Source of the DNA: Cytobacillus luteolus
Lineage (GTDB): Bacteria > Bacillota > Bacilli > Bacillales > Bacillaceae_L
DNA: 64,000 nucleotides
Assembly (NCBI RefSeq): GCF_017873715.1
Contig: NZ_JAGGKM010000005.1
Location: forward strand, 62,001 to 126,000
Reading direction: 5' to 3'
Within the stretch, counting starts at the first letter, position 1. Each line of letters opens with the position of its first letter. The notes below the pieces were generated by a model. That model searched no databases, was not told the origin of the DNA, and saw only the letters and a list, made by a program, of their open reading frames with translations. Made by a program: the position numbers and the translations under genes. Shown piece by piece: positions 17,088 through 27,113 of this stretch.

Positions 17088-18224
17088 ATGATAAAATTCC
17101 TAGATTTACAAGCTATAAACCATAGACTTCACTCAGAAATGATAGAAAAGTTTAACGAATTTTTAATTCGCGGGAATTATATTTTAAGTGAAGAGGTTTC
17201 AAGGTTTGAACAAGAATTCTCTCAGTACTGCAATACTGAATTTTGTATTGGAGTGGGCAATGGACTTGATGCCTTAACACTTATTTTAAAGGGCTATGAT
17301 ATTAAAGAGGGTGATGAGGTAATCGTTCCTTCTTATACATTTATAGCAACGGTATTAGCTATTACGGCAACTGGTGCTACCCCTATATTTGTTGAGCCTG
17401 GTGCACATACATTTAATATTGATATAAATCGTATAGAAGAACAAATTACAGATAAAACAAAGGCAATATTGGTTGTTCATTTATATGGAGAAGCAGTTGA
17501 TATGGATAAATTAAGTGTAATAGCAGATAAGCACAAGATAAAAATAATAGAGGATGCTGCACAGGCCCATGGTGCTGAAAGAAATGGAAGAAAAGTAGGG
17601 AGTCTAGGTGATGCAGCGGCATTCAGCTTTTATCCTGGGAAAAATTTAGGTGCCCTCGGTGACGGTGGTGCGATTACGACAAATGACAATGTGTTAGCGG
17701 ATAAAGTAAGAGCTCTTAGGAATTACGGCAGCATACAAAAATATGTTCATTTATACAAGGGAGTCAACAGTAGATTAGATGAGATCCAAGCAAGTTTATT
17801 AAGGTTAAAGCTGCCATTATTAGACAGTGATAATGATACCAGAAGAGAAATAGCCAAAATATACAATGAAAATATAAAAAATCCTCATATTATACTCCCA
17901 CAAATGCCTAGAGATGAAAAAAGTCATGTTTGGCATCTCTATGTTGTTAGAGTGGAAAATAGGAACGAGTTTCAGGAGTACATGAAGTTATGTGGAGTAG
18001 AAACACTAGTACATTATCCTATAGCTCCGCATAATCAAAGGGCTTACTCAGAATTCAAGACGATTCATCATCCTATAACAGAATCAATGTCAAAAGAAGT
18101 AGTAAGTTTACCTATTTCTCCAGTAATGACGATGGAACAGGTGAATTTTATCGTGACTGTTGCAAATAAATACAAATCTCCTAATCTTGAAAAAAATAAC
18201 AAGGAATATGTCTCACAAAGTTAG
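17088..18224 (+). CDS. DegT/DnrJ/EryC1 aminotransferase, FdtB/QdtB-like
   Basis: A 378-residue PLP enzyme. It has GVGNGLDAL near the cofactor phosphate, [11 protein letters not shown], and the PLP lysine in [16 protein letters not shown]. The FdtB/QdtB group aminates the 3-keto carbon of dTDP-3-keto-6-deoxyhexose. Its position between the ketoisomerase and RmlA/RmlB genes supports that assignment over a PerA- or ArnB-type role. AGAGGT precedes ATG 17088. The acetyltransferase that usually completes Fuc3NAc or Qui3NAc is not next to it. Confidence 0.88.
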   Translation: MIKFLDLQAINHRLHSEMIEKFNEFLIRGNYILSEEVSRFEQEFSQYCNTEFCIGVGNGLDALTLILKGYDIKEGDEVIVPSYTFIATVLAITATGATPIFVEPGAHTFNIDINRIEEQITDKTKAILVVHLYGEAVDMDKLSVIADKHKIKIIEDAAQAHGAERNGRKVGSLGDAAAFSFYPGKNLGALGDGGAITTNDNVLADKVRALRNYGSIQKYVHLYKGVNSRLDEIQASLLRLKLPLLDSDNDTRREIAKIYNENIKNPHIILPQMPRDEKSHVWHLYVVRVENRNEFQEYMKLCGVETLVHYPIAPHNQRAYSEFKTIHHPITESMSKEVVSLPISPVMTMEQVNFIVTVANKYKSPNLEKNNKEYVSQS

Positions 18225-18260
18225 AGTGTGGGTTATAAAAAAAAGGAAAAAGGTGATCGT

Positions 18261-19160
18261 TTGAAAGGTATTATAATGGCGGGCGGATCAGGCACTCGAC
18301 TATACCCATTAACAAAAGCTATATCAAAACAAATACTACCGATCTATGATAAACCTATGATTTACTATCCCCTATCTGTTTTGATGTTAGCAGGTATAAG
18401 GGAAATATTAATCATTTCAACTCCAAGAGATATTGATTTGTTCAAGGATCTATTAGGTACTGGGAGACATTTAGGGATAGAAATTGAATATGCAATACAG
18501 GATAAACCGAATGGTCTGGCTGAAGCGTTTATTGTAGGTGAGGAGTTTATTGGAAATTCATCTGTCGCTTTAGTTTTAGGAGATAATATTTTTTATGGAA
18601 CGGATTTCGGACATCGAGTACAAGAAGCAGCCTCCTTAGAACAAGGGGGTATTATTTTTGGCTGTTTTGTGAAAGATCCAAGCGCTTATGGAGTAATTGA
18701 AGTTGATGAAAATGAAAAACCGATTTCCATTGAAGAAAAACCTGTATTTCCAAAGTCTAAGTTCGCAGTTCCGGGTTTGTATTTCTTTGATAATCATGTT
18801 GTTCAGAGGGCCAAAGAAGTGACACCATCTCCTCGAGGAGAGCTTGAGATTACATCTGTTATTGATCAATACCTTTCAAGAGGAGAGTTATCCGTAAAAC
18901 TGTTAGGTAGAGGGTTAGCCTGGCTTGATACTGGGACAAATGAGTCGCTTCTTGAGGCATCAAATTTTGTTGAAGCTATTCAAAAACGCCAAGGTCTATA
19001 TATTGCTTGCATTGAAGAAATCGCGTATCGGAGAGAGTATATCTCAAGAACTCAACTAATTGAGTTAGCTAGGCCACTAATGAAAACAGATTATGGAAAG
19101 TATCTTATGGACATAGCAAATGAAGAGAGCAGTAGTGTACCATTCTTGTTTTCTTCCTAA
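18261..19160 (+). CDS. rmlA: Glucose-1-phosphate thymidylyltransferase
   Basis: A 299-residue enzyme making dTDP-glucose. The start TTG 18261 (AGGTG 5 bases upstream) gives the standard N-terminus [19 protein letters not shown]; upstream GTG 18228 would add unmatched residues. [24 protein letters not shown] and [13 protein letters not shown] are family signatures. It supplies RmlB. No rmlC or rmlD lies nearby, so the dTDP sugar here goes to the amino sugar rather than to rhamnose. Confidence 0.95.
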   Translation: MKGIIMAGGSGTRLYPLTKAISKQILPIYDKPMIYYPLSVLMLAGIREILIISTPRDIDLFKDLLGTGRHLGIEIEYAIQDKPNGLAEAFIVGEEFIGNSSVALVLGDNIFYGTDFGHRVQEAASLEQGGIIFGCFVKDPSAYGVIEVDENEKPISIEEKPVFPKSKFAVPGLYFFDNHVVQRAKEVTPSPRGELEITSVIDQYLSRGELSVKLLGRGLAWLDTGTNESLLEASNFVEAIQKRQGLYIACIEEIAYRREYISRTQLIELARPLMKTDYGKYLMDIANEESSSVPFLFSS

Positions 19161-19177
19161 GGATAGAAGGAGGGGCA

Positions 19178-20188
19178 ATGTTGAATATTTTAGTAACAGG
19201 TGGAGCAGGCTTTATCGGGTCTAATTTTATCAACTACATGCTAAAGAACTATACCTATAACATTATTAATATCGATGTATTAACGTATGCAGCGGACCTT
19301 AGAAATTTACGAAAAGTAGAAAATGCATCTAACTATCGATTTATAAAGGGGACCATATGTGACCGAACTTTGATAGAGAAACTATTTAAAGAATTTGATA
19401 TAGATACTGTTATTAATTTTGCAGCAGAATCACATGTTGATCGAAGTATTGAGTACCCAGATATTTTTATAGAAACAAATGTAGTAGGAACTCAAGTACT
19501 TTTGAATGCCGCTAAAAAGCATTGGCAGGTAAACGGAAAATGTGAATATAAAGAGAACGTTAAATTTATTCAGGTATCAACGGATGAAGTGTATGGTTCA
19601 TTAGGAAAAGAAGACTTTTTTACAGAAGAAACAAACTTAGCACCTAATAGTCCTTACTCAGCATCAAAAGCTGCTGCAGATGTGCTGGTAAGGGCCTATC
19701 ATAACACGTACGGATTACCCATGAATATTACAAGATGTTCTAACAATTATGGACCTAACCAGTATTCGGAGAAGCTCATTCCATTAATGATTAAGTCTGC
19801 TTTAGAAGAAGTACCTCTGCCAGTCTATGGCGATGGTATGCATATACGAGATTGGCTACATGTTCTAGATCATTGTAAAGCAATTGATATCGTTCTTCAT
19901 AAGGGTAAGTCAGGGCAAGTATATAACATTGGTGGAAATAATGAAATGAAAAATATAGATGTAGTTAAATTGATCCTACGTTATCTAGGGAAAAAGGAAA
20001 CTCTAATAAAGTTTGTTCCTGACCGGTTAGGGCATGACAGGCGTTATGCAATAGATCATTCTAAAATCACTTCAGAATTAGGATGGATCCCAACCTATTC
20101 ATTTGAAGAGGGGTTAAAGCAGACAGTCAATTGGTATATGGAGAACTTACCTTGGTTGAATATTGATAATCCCTTGCTTAGTCATTAG
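19178..20188 (+). CDS. rmlB: dTDP-glucose 4,6-dehydratase
   Basis: A 336-residue extended SDR. TGGAGFIGSNF binds NAD, and the catalytic set is in STDEVYGSL and YSASKAAAD (YxxxK). INFAAESHVDRSI is the family hallmark. The product dTDP-4-keto-6-deoxyglucose is the substrate of the FdtA/QdtA-like isomerase encoded upstream. AAGGAGGGG lies before ATG 19178. Confidence 0.95.
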   Translation: MLNILVTGGAGFIGSNFINYMLKNYTYNIINIDVLTYAADLRNLRKVENASNYRFIKGTICDRTLIEKLFKEFDIDTVINFAAESHVDRSIEYPDIFIETNVVGTQVLLNAAKKHWQVNGKCEYKENVKFIQVSTDEVYGSLGKEDFFTEETNLAPNSPYSASKAAADVLVRAYHNTYGLPMNITRCSNNYGPNQYSEKLIPLMIKSALEEVPLPVYGDGMHIRDWLHVLDHCKAIDIVLHKGKSGQVYNIGGNNEMKNIDVVKLILRYLGKKETLIKFVPDRLGHDRRYAIDHSKITSELGWIPTYSFEEGLKQTVNWYMENLPWLNIDNPLLSH

Positions 20189-20207
20189 GTTACTTAAGGA
20201 GCTGATG

Positions 20208-21755
20208 ATGAATAGTAAAAAGCAGCTAAGTATCAATTTAATAGCAAATATAATGTCCTTTTCCATTAGCATAGGTGTAAGTTTTCTACTTACACCTTTT
20301 TTGATTAAACATATTGGAAAAGAAGCTTATGGTTTCTTTCCATTAGCTAATAATTTTGTTATGTATATAAATTTAGTTGTCATTGCCTTAAATTCAATGG
20401 CCGCAAGGTTTATTATGCTGGAGATCATGAGAAAAGACGATGAAAAGGCTTCGATCTATTTCAATTCAGTTTTTTACTCGAACATAATTTTAGTTGTTTT
20501 ATTATCAGTCCCACTATGCTTAGTCGTCTTGTTCATAGATCGTTTATTAAATGTCCCTCACCAATTGTTGAATGAAGTACAAATATTATTTAGCTTAATT
20601 TTTCTTACATTCTTGATAACGGTGTTAGGCTCTGTATTTAATGTGGCTACACTAGCAGTGAATCGAATTGATTTACGTTCCTACCAAGACATTATCCAAA
20701 GTGGTTTAAAAGCAGTGCTATTTATTGGTTTTTTCTCACTCTTCACTCCATCGATCTTTTATGTTGGGGTTGTCAGTCTATGTGTGTGTGTCATTGGAAC
20801 TTTTATTTCAATATACCTTACCAAACGTCTGCTGCCGAAGCTATTAATCTCTCTTTCTTATTTTAATATTCATACAGTAAAGGAGCTCCTAAGCTCTGGA
20901 ATATGGGTATCTTTTAATCAATTAAGTGTTGTCTTACTAATCGGATTTGATCTTTTAATCGCAAATCTGTTTTTTGGTGCATCTAAAGCTGGTGAATATT
21001 CTATAGCTCAAACGGTTCCTGCTTTTTTGGTATTTCTTATTAGCATGATTGCTGGAGTATTTGTTCCTCCTATGGCAGCACGTTATGCTGACAACGATAT
21101 TAATGGACTTGTTCGCGAGATTAGGTTTTCAAGCAAGGTATTGAGTGTGCTGATTAGTGTTCCTATCTCTGGTTTTATCGTTTTTGGTGACGAATTTTAT
21201 CGATTGTGGGTTCCGGGAGAAAATGCAGAGTACTTGCATTATCTGTCTATTATTATGATGGGGCCATATCTTATAAATGGTTCAATAAGTACTTTGTTTA
21301 ATGTAAATACAATATTGAATAAAGTTAAGCTACCCTCGATTATATTGTTTATTTCAGGTGTGCTAAATATCCTATTACTCTTTATATTACTTAAATTCAC
21401 GAATTTGGGATTGTTAGCAATACCCATTTGTAGTTCATCAATCAGTGTATTGCGAAATCTCATTTTTACTCCTATTTATCCAGCAAAGTGTTTAGGGGTA
21501 GAGTGGCATAAATTCTATAGTCTACTAATCCGAAACATTATTACAACAGTTATTTTAGTTTGTCTGTTTAGTTTGCTTAAAGAAATGATTCCATTTGGTC
21601 AATGGTCAATTTTTATTCTTACGGTAGTAGGCTGTGGCTTACTTGGATATATCATCAGTCTATTTACTACATTGAATAGTAAAGAAATTTCAAGGTGTAA
21701 AATTCTAGTTATTTCAAGGCTACTTCAAAGCAAGAAACTAAAGGAATCAGCCTAA
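20208..21755 (+). CDS. Wzx-type lipid-linked oligosaccharide flippase (MATE/MOP superfamily)
   Basis: A 515-residue integral membrane protein with about 12-14 helices and the polysaccharide-transporter start pattern (IANIMSFSISIGVSFLLTPFLIKHIGKEAYG). It would move undecaprenyl-linked repeats across the membrane to the EpsG-like polymerase. AAGGAG lies 6 bases before ATG 20208; ATG 20205 is too close to the site. It is the only flippase gene seen in the cluster. Confidence 0.88.
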   Translation: MNSKKQLSINLIANIMSFSISIGVSFLLTPFLIKHIGKEAYGFFPLANNFVMYINLVVIALNSMAARFIMLEIMRKDDEKASIYFNSVFYSNIILVVLLSVPLCLVVLFIDRLLNVPHQLLNEVQILFSLIFLTFLITVLGSVFNVATLAVNRIDLRSYQDIIQSGLKAVLFIGFFSLFTPSIFYVGVVSLCVCVIGTFISIYLTKRLLPKLLISLSYFNIHTVKELLSSGIWVSFNQLSVVLLIGFDLLIANLFFGASKAGEYSIAQTVPAFLVFLISMIAGVFVPPMAARYADNDINGLVREIRFSSKVLSVLISVPISGFIVFGDEFYRLWVPGENAEYLHYLSIIMMGPYLINGSISTLFNVNTILNKVKLPSIILFISGVLNILLLFILLKFTNLGLLAIPICSSSISVLRNLIFTPIYPAKCLGVEWHKFYSLLIRNIITTVILVCLFSLLKEMIPFGQWSIFILTVVGCGLLGYIISLFTTLNSKEISRCKILVISRLLQSKKLKESA

Positions 21756-21823
21756 AGTATGGGTGTTAAGTAAAACAATTAAGTAGGTAAATACAAGTCA
21801 TTAATATATAGGAGGACCAATTA

Positions 21824-22576
21824 ATGAGGATAATAGGAATTATTCCTGCAAGATATAATTCGTCAAGATTACCAGGTAAACCAATAGCCAATATTCATGG
21901 GAGGCCGATGGTTTGGTGGGTATTTCAAAAAATGAAAAATATACCTGAACTTGATGAGGTCATTGTAGCAACGGATGATATCAGAATTAAGGAAGTCTGT
22001 GATCAAATGGAGATTCGTAGCATAATGACTTCAAATTCCCATAAAACCCATTTAGATAGGCTTTACGAGGTTTCTACAATAGTAGATGCGGATTTTTATA
22101 TAAATGTTAATGGAGATGAGCCTTTAATAGAAACTGAGGCAATTCGAAAAATTCTACCTACCAACGTTGACCCAAATTCGTTATACGTCGCAAATCTGAT
22201 GACAGAACTTATAAGTCCATTAGAAGCAGTAGATTTTTCAAAGATAAAAATTGCTACAGATGTAAATGGGTATGGCTTATACCTAGCAAGAAGCCCTATT
22301 CCCTATCCGAAAGGCACCTCAGACTTTACCTTTAAGAAATTTGTGGGTGTTCAATGCTTTACAAAGAGTGCCTTGGAATTCTGTTATAACGCGCCAAGAG
22401 GCCCTATTGAAGCAGCTGAAGATATCGATGAATTTAGATTTTTGGAAAATGGCAAAAGGATTAAATTTGTAGAAGCTAAGGTTACTACATTGTCTGTAGA
22501 TACACCAAAGGATTTAGATAAAGTTAGATCCCTGATTGGTGAGCACGTAGGATTGGAGGAGTACACTTATGAGTAA
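21824..22576 (+). CDS. KdsB-like CMP-sugar (3-deoxy-ulosonate) cytidylyltransferase
   Basis: A 250-residue nucleotidyltransferase with the KdsB pattern: GIIPARYNSSRLPGKPIANI at the start (CTP-binding loop), EVIVATDD, INVNGDEPLI and the C-terminal SVDTPKDLDKVR. KdsB activates Kdo with CMP in Gram-negative LPS synthesis. Here it sits in a Gram-positive cluster, overlaps an aldolase gene by 8 bases, and is followed by a HAD phosphatase, which suggests that a 3-deoxy-2-ulosonic acid of unknown structure is made and activated. AGGAGG precedes ATG 21824. Confidence 0.82.
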   Translation: MRIIGIIPARYNSSRLPGKPIANIHGRPMVWWVFQKMKNIPELDEVIVATDDIRIKEVCDQMEIRSIMTSNSHKTHLDRLYEVSTIVDADFYINVNGDEPLIETEAIRKILPTNVDPNSLYVANLMTELISPLEAVDFSKIKIATDVNGYGLYLARSPIPYPKGTSDFTFKKFVGVQCFTKSALEFCYNAPRGPIEAAEDIDEFRFLENGKRIKFVEAKVTTLSVDTPKDLDKVRSLIGEHVGLEEYTYE

Positions 22577-24185
22577 GGTAAAGATTCTAGACTGTACCCT
22601 GCGTGATGGAGGTTACATTAATGGCTGGGACTTTGGAGAAAGGACTATAAAAAAAGTTATTTCCAAGTTAGCCAAAGCCAAGATTGATATTATTGAATGT
22701 GGATTTCTAGAAGAACGGGACTTTGACAGCAATAAGGCTCTGTATAACAGTGTTGAAAGAATAAGAGACTATATTGAACCTAAGAGTGAAAATGTCATGT
22801 ATGTTGGAATGATTGCTCAGCCCTATATCTCGATTGACAAAATTTCTCCTTGTGATGGTACTTCTATTGATGGAATTCGGGTCACCTTTCATGAAAACGA
22901 GATCGAAGAGGCATTTATCTACGGAAAACAATTAATGGATAGAGGCTATCAGGTTTTCATTCAGCCTGTCGGAACAACTAGTTATTCTGATTCAGCCTTG
23001 TTAGATTTGATTGAAAAAGTGAATGCTTTAAAGCCCTACGCCTTTTATTTGGTAGATACACTTGGAATCATGTATAAAAATGACCTACTTAGAATGTTTC
23101 ATCTTCTCGATAATAATTTGGATTCAGGAGTTTCTGTTGGCTTTCATTCACACAATAACCTTCAGTTGTCTTTCTCAAATGCACAAGAAATACTGTCCCT
23201 GCATACAAAAAGAAATATTATCATTGATGCTTCAGTTATGGGAATGGGAAGAGGAGCGGGAAATCTATGCACAGAGCTTATTACTCACTATATAAATGAA
23301 AATATAAATGAAAAGTATGACACAATTCCTTTATTAGAAATTGTGGATGAGCATCTACTTGCTATTTTTAATGAAAACAACTGGGGCTATTCCATTCCAT
23401 ATTATCTTGCAGCGGTAAATGGCTGTCATCCGAATTACACTTCAAATTTAATTAATAAACAAACCATTTCAGTAAAGTCGATTAATGCAATTTTGAGACA
23501 AATACCAAGAAGGAATCGAGATATTTATGATAAAGAGTTGATTGAACAGTTATATATCGACTATCAAAGTCATTATGTGAATGACATAGAGGAACTAATG
23601 GTCATAGGAGAACTGGTGAGAAACAGGAAAATCCTTGTGATTGCACCAGGAAAATCAATTGAGCTTCAGAGGGAAGAAATACAAGATTTTATCATGATAA
23701 ATAATCCTATCGTCTTCAGCGTGAATTTTGTTCCGGATACATTTACGACGGATACTGTTTTTATTAGTAATCAGAAGCGCTTTAATCTTTTATCAGACGG
23801 GTATGATGGCCAGTTTGAAAATACAGCTTTTATCACCACATCCAATATTAAAGCTGCTAATGGATTTACTTCAATTGTCGTGAATTATACAGATTTATTG
23901 GTTGATAATCCAATTATTTCAGATAATGCAGGTTTATTGTTATTAAATCTCCTACATCGTGTATCGGCAAAAGAAGTGTATGTTGCTGGTTTTGATGGAT
24001 TCAGTATAGATAAAGCAAATAACTACTTTTCAAATGAATTGAATAATAACACAGAGCTGAATGAGCTAATAAAGAAAAACGAAGCAATGAGTCAATTTTT
24101 ATCATTTTTAGATAAGAAAATGTCTATTCATTTTATTACATCGACTGTGTATAACGAGATGCATAAAGATGTAATCACGAATTAG
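22569..24185 (+). CDS. DRE-TIM metallolyase (HMGL-like aldolase) fused to DUF115-like domain
   Basis: A 538-residue two-part protein. Residues 1-300 form a DRE-TIM barrel: LDCTLRDGGY (Arg-Asp and metal Asp), GFHSHNN (metal HxH), and DASVMGMGRGAGN, close to 4-hydroxy-2-oxovalerate aldolases. Residues about 345-538 resemble the DUF115 pattern (ILVIAPGKSI, VFSVNFV, EVYVAGFDGFS), as in the protein at 14684-15517. It overlaps the KdsB-like gene by 8 bases, so the two are translationally linked. A reasonable model is pyruvate aldol addition to an aldehyde sugar, giving the ulosonic acid that the KdsB-like enzyme activates. The reaction is inferred. Confidence 0.75.
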   Translation: MSKVKILDCTLRDGGYINGWDFGERTIKKVISKLAKAKIDIIECGFLEERDFDSNKALYNSVERIRDYIEPKSENVMYVGMIAQPYISIDKISPCDGTSIDGIRVTFHENEIEEAFIYGKQLMDRGYQVFIQPVGTTSYSDSALLDLIEKVNALKPYAFYLVDTLGIMYKNDLLRMFHLLDNNLDSGVSVGFHSHNNLQLSFSNAQEILSLHTKRNIIIDASVMGMGRGAGNLCTELITHYINENINEKYDTIPLLEIVDEHLLAIFNENNWGYSIPYYLAAVNGCHPNYTSNLINKQTISVKSINAILRQIPRRNRDIYDKELIEQLYIDYQSHYVNDIEELMVIGELVRNRKILVIAPGKSIELQREEIQDFIMINNPIVFSVNFVPDTFTTDTVFISNQKRFNLLSDGYDGQFENTAFITTSNIKAANGFTSIVVNYTDLLVDNPIISDNAGLLLLNLLHRVSAKEVYVAGFDGFSIDKANNYFSNELNNNTELNELIKKNEAMSQFLSFLDKKMSIHFITSTVYNEMHKDVITN

Positions 24186-24200
24186 GGGATTGGAGGCAAT

Positions 24201-24854
24201 ATGAAGTACTCTACGCTAGTCTTCGACCTAGATGGTACATTACTTGATACCTCAGAAGGAATTATGTTGGGTGCAAGTGAAACAGCGCGTAAGATGGGTG
24301 CTGGCAAATTAACGATTCAACAGCAAAAAAGCTTTATTGGTCCACCTTTATTGGATTCATTTATGCGTGAATGTGGATTTTCAGAAGTAGAAGCGAGGAA
24401 AGCTGTTAACTTGTATAGGAAGAGATATAAAGAAAAAGGATTATATGAAGCAAAGCATTACCAACATATAAAAGAGCTGTTAATGGCTTGTAAACAGACA
24501 CATTGTAAAACAGCTGTTGCTACTTTAAAAATGGATACATTTGCAAAGGAGATCATAAAGCATTTTGGATTATCGGAATATTTCCATTCAGTTAATGGGA
24601 TAGATCAGCAAGATACACACTCAAAGGCAGATATCATTTCAATGTGCTTAAAAGATCTGGATCAGAATGATACATCAAAAGTCGTGATGATTGGTGATAG
24701 TATTTATGATGCAATGGGTGCTGAAGAAGTTGGGATAGACTTTATAGCTGTAACATACGGTTATGGTTTTACAAGCAAAGAATCAGCTAGTCAGTGTAAA
24801 AATGTATTTATTGCTGAAGATGTGCGAGAAATAATAGAATTTCTGGAACTTTAG
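24201..24854 (+). CDS. HAD-superfamily phosphatase
   Basis: A 217-residue HAD hydrolase. Motif I FDLDGTLLDTS holds the nucleophile and acid Asp, an alpha-helical cap follows, motif III is the Lys in HSKADII, and motif IV is MIGDSIYDAMGA. It resembles Gph/PgmB phosphatases. Placed right after the aldolase gene (spacing 15 bases, GGAGG before the ATG), it could dephosphorylate the ulosonic-acid phosphate before CMP activation, as KdsC and NeuB-pathway phosphatases do. That role is inferred from position. Confidence 0.82.
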   Translation: MKYSTLVFDLDGTLLDTSEGIMLGASETARKMGAGKLTIQQQKSFIGPPLLDSFMRECGFSEVEARKAVNLYRKRYKEKGLYEAKHYQHIKELLMACKQTHCKTAVATLKMDTFAKEIIKHFGLSEYFHSVNGIDQQDTHSKADIISMCLKDLDQNDTSKVVMIGDSIYDAMGAEEVGIDFIAVTYGYGFTSKESASQCKNVFIAEDVREIIEFLEL

Positions 24855-24871
24855 GTTAGATTGTATGAATA

Positions 24872-24901
24872 GGGCCTTGCACAGGTTGCAGGGCTATTTT
24901 A
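24872..24901 (+). terminator. Weak internal terminator-like hairpin
   Basis: GCCTTGCA pairs with TGCAGGGC (one G-T pair) across a 5-base loop and is followed by ATTTTATAT, right after the HAD gene. Confidence 0.5.
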
Positions 24902-24931
24902 TATGGTAAAGATGTGTAGGGAGGTGAGGTA

Positions 24932-25825
24932 GTGCAACTTTTAAATCCAGTAGTTAGAAAGTTTCTCAGAAAGGTGAAACAATACCTCCTAAAATTTGAT
25001 AGCTTTATAAAAATGGTAGAGTATTGTAGAGGATTATATAGATATCCACACAAAATGATAGGGCGGGAATTAGTTATCTGCACTAGTGATGAAGAGACAG
25101 ATGTACTTGTATTGGCTGCACATCCTGATGATGATGTACTAGGGTTATGTAGTACTTTATATCGCCATCGCATGAATGGAGATCGGATAAAGATAGTTTT
25201 TGTTACAAATGGAACAGCTGGTAAGGGTGAAAGCTGGCACTTAAAAACAAAGCATTCAAGAAACAAAGCGAATGTAAGATACATGGAAGCAGTTAGTGCC
25301 TTGTCGCAAATCAATATAAAAGAGGATACTATTTTTTGCTTAGGATTTCCTGATGGTGGAACACAGAGGTACCTGCAAGAAATATCAATGGATATCATGA
25401 TGCTAATGGAAAAGCTTAATCCTAAGAGGGTGTATGTTCACTGTATAGAGGGAGGACATGTTGATCATGATATTACGAGTTTTATAGTCAAGTCCATTTG
25501 TAACAAGACGGGATACGTCAATCTATATGAATGGGCAGAATATAATCCTTCACAACCAATAGGGACTAGGAACATTCAGTTTTTCAATCCTAACAAATAT
25601 AGTATGGAGCAATCTAAGGTTGAGATAACTGAACAGGAACGGGTCCTTAAAAGAAAAATGCTAGCACTACATAAATCACAGGATGTGGAACAGTACTATA
25701 TGCAAGGAGAAGCAATTCGTAAAGCGGATAGTACTAAGCTAGAAGAGGAACTATATGAATACTGCGAACTATCTAAAAGAAGGCTAACTCCATTAGTGGC
25801 AAAATATTATAAATCAATTTCTTAA
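24932..25825 (+). CDS. PIG-L/LmbE family deacetylase
   Basis: A 297-residue metal-dependent N-deacetylase. The zinc motif AHPDDD is at about residues 65-70 and the second ligand set is GGHVDHD; FVTNGTAGKGE and FPDGG also fit the family (PF02585). GTG 24932 follows GGGAGGTGAGG. It could remove an N-acetyl group from a sugar of the polymer or a lipid-linked intermediate, leaving a free amine that the neighbouring acyltransferase-fold proteins might modify. The substrate is unknown. Confidence 0.87.
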   Translation: MQLLNPVVRKFLRKVKQYLLKFDSFIKMVEYCRGLYRYPHKMIGRELVICTSDEETDVLVLAAHPDDDVLGLCSTLYRHRMNGDRIKIVFVTNGTAGKGESWHLKTKHSRNKANVRYMEAVSALSQINIKEDTIFCLGFPDGGTQRYLQEISMDIMMLMEKLNPKRVYVHCIEGGHVDHDITSFIVKSICNKTGYVNLYEWAEYNPSQPIGTRNIQFFNPNKYSMEQSKVEITEQERVLKRKMLALHKSQDVEQYYMQGEAIRKADSTKLEEELYEYCELSKRRLTPLVAKYYKSIS

Positions 25826-25894
25826 ATAGTATTGTTTCATTTTTCCTTATCAAAACTATTGCTTTGTATTGTATAAACTGCTGAGGTGAATTAA

Positions 25895-27034
25895 TTGGAA
25901 GTACTGATTCATAAAGAAATTGATACTCTAGAATTAATAATTCCGGTTTGGAAAACGTTAAGAGAAGAATTCCACGAAATTACCGTTTTTCAAGACATTA
26001 ACTGGATTAAAAGCTGGTGGGTATATAAAAGCAGCCAATCAAACATTATACCTTATATTATAGAAATCAAGGATAAAAATCATACAGTTGGAATTATTCC
26101 ATTATATTGTTCTACCATACGCTTTGTATTAATGGATTTCCGAGTGTTAAAACCAATTGGATCAGAGATTTCGGACTATTTAATACCTATTCTCTCTAAA
26201 AATTATTCTCATGAAGTACTACTCAAATTAGCCCTTGATAAACTCTATGAGGATAAAAACAGCTGGGACTATATTGAGTGGGTAGATGTTCCAGGGGATT
26301 CATTATTTGCTAAATTTTTAAATGGTCAACCCCCTATATCTAAATACGTTAGTAGTTATAGAACAGTGGTTTGTCCATTCTTAAGGCTAAGCGAAAATAT
26401 AGAAGAAGTAAAAAATCAATTTAATAAGAATTTCTTAAAAGGAATCTTATATAACATAAGAAGAATATCAAGAAATGGTATCCTTCAATACTCGAAGGTA
26501 AAGACAGAAGAAGAAATTGAACCAATGTTGAATACTTTTTTTGTATTACACTGCAAAAGATGGGAAAACACATCCACACCAAGTAGATTTAGAAATAAAG
26601 AGGATAGAGAACAAATCATTCAGGCAGCCAAAACTTTATTTTATAGTAATTTACTATACTTAGCCTATTTAAGTTATAACGATGAAATTATAGTTGTTCA
26701 TTTTGGGATGACTGATGGTCAAAAGAATTACTTATATCTGCATGCTATTAATAATATATACAGACACTTTTCTCCCGGTAACATATTCGTTTACAACCTT
26801 ATTCTAGATGCATGTAAAGACGGTTATGAAATCGTAGACTTTCTTAGAGGTGACGAGGATTATAAACAAAAATGGGGAACAATCAATAGATATAATTTTA
26901 CTTATATCATTACTAATCAATCAATAAAATCCTTTCTGTTTAGAAAAGGTTACCAACTTATTCATTTAGAATCAAATTGGTCGAACAACCTAAAACACCT
27001 AATTAAGCGATTAAATCTAAGATCCGTTCAGTGA
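25895..27034 (+). CDS. BioF2-like / FemAB-fold (Acetyltransf_6) acyltransferase, copy 1
   Basis: A 379-residue protein of the CelD/BcsL-like GNAT group (PF13480). Signatures are FQDINWIKSWW, IIPLYCSTIRF, the C-terminal VHFGMTDGQKNYLYLHAI, the FSPGNIFVYNLI stretch and EIVDFLRGDEDYKQKWG. Family members acylate amino groups of sugars or peptides. It is a tandem paralog of the next gene. TTG 25895 has GAGGTGA about 7 bases upstream. It is a candidate for the missing acylation of the 3-amino sugar or of a PIG-L-deacetylated residue; this is inference. Confidence 0.75.
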   Translation: MEVLIHKEIDTLELIIPVWKTLREEFHEITVFQDINWIKSWWVYKSSQSNIIPYIIEIKDKNHTVGIIPLYCSTIRFVLMDFRVLKPIGSEISDYLIPILSKNYSHEVLLKLALDKLYEDKNSWDYIEWVDVPGDSLFAKFLNGQPPISKYVSSYRTVVCPFLRLSENIEEVKNQFNKNFLKGILYNIRRISRNGILQYSKVKTEEEIEPMLNTFFVLHCKRWENTSTPSRFRNKEDREQIIQAAKTLFYSNLLYLAYLSYNDEIIVVHFGMTDGQKNYLYLHAINNIYRHFSPGNIFVYNLILDACKDGYEIVDFLRGDEDYKQKWGTINRYNFTYIITNQSIKSFLFRKGYQLIHLESNWSNNLKHLIKRLNLRSVQ

Positions 27035-27113
27035 GATATAACAGTGTTTAGCTGCTTTATGTAGGCATTTTATTGTTTAAGGTAGCCAAAGAAACTATGT
27101 TGAGGTGGAGATG

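Noticed and set aside
16643-20188. Rhamnose (dTDP-L-Rha) pathway
   Set aside because: rmlA and rmlB are present but rmlC and rmlD are not; the ketoisomerase and aminotransferase beside them indicate a 3-amino sugar instead.
24856-25398. 180-codon minus-strand frame across the PIG-L gene
   Set aside because: It is the antisense shadow of a gene with intact zinc motifs and a strong ribosome site.
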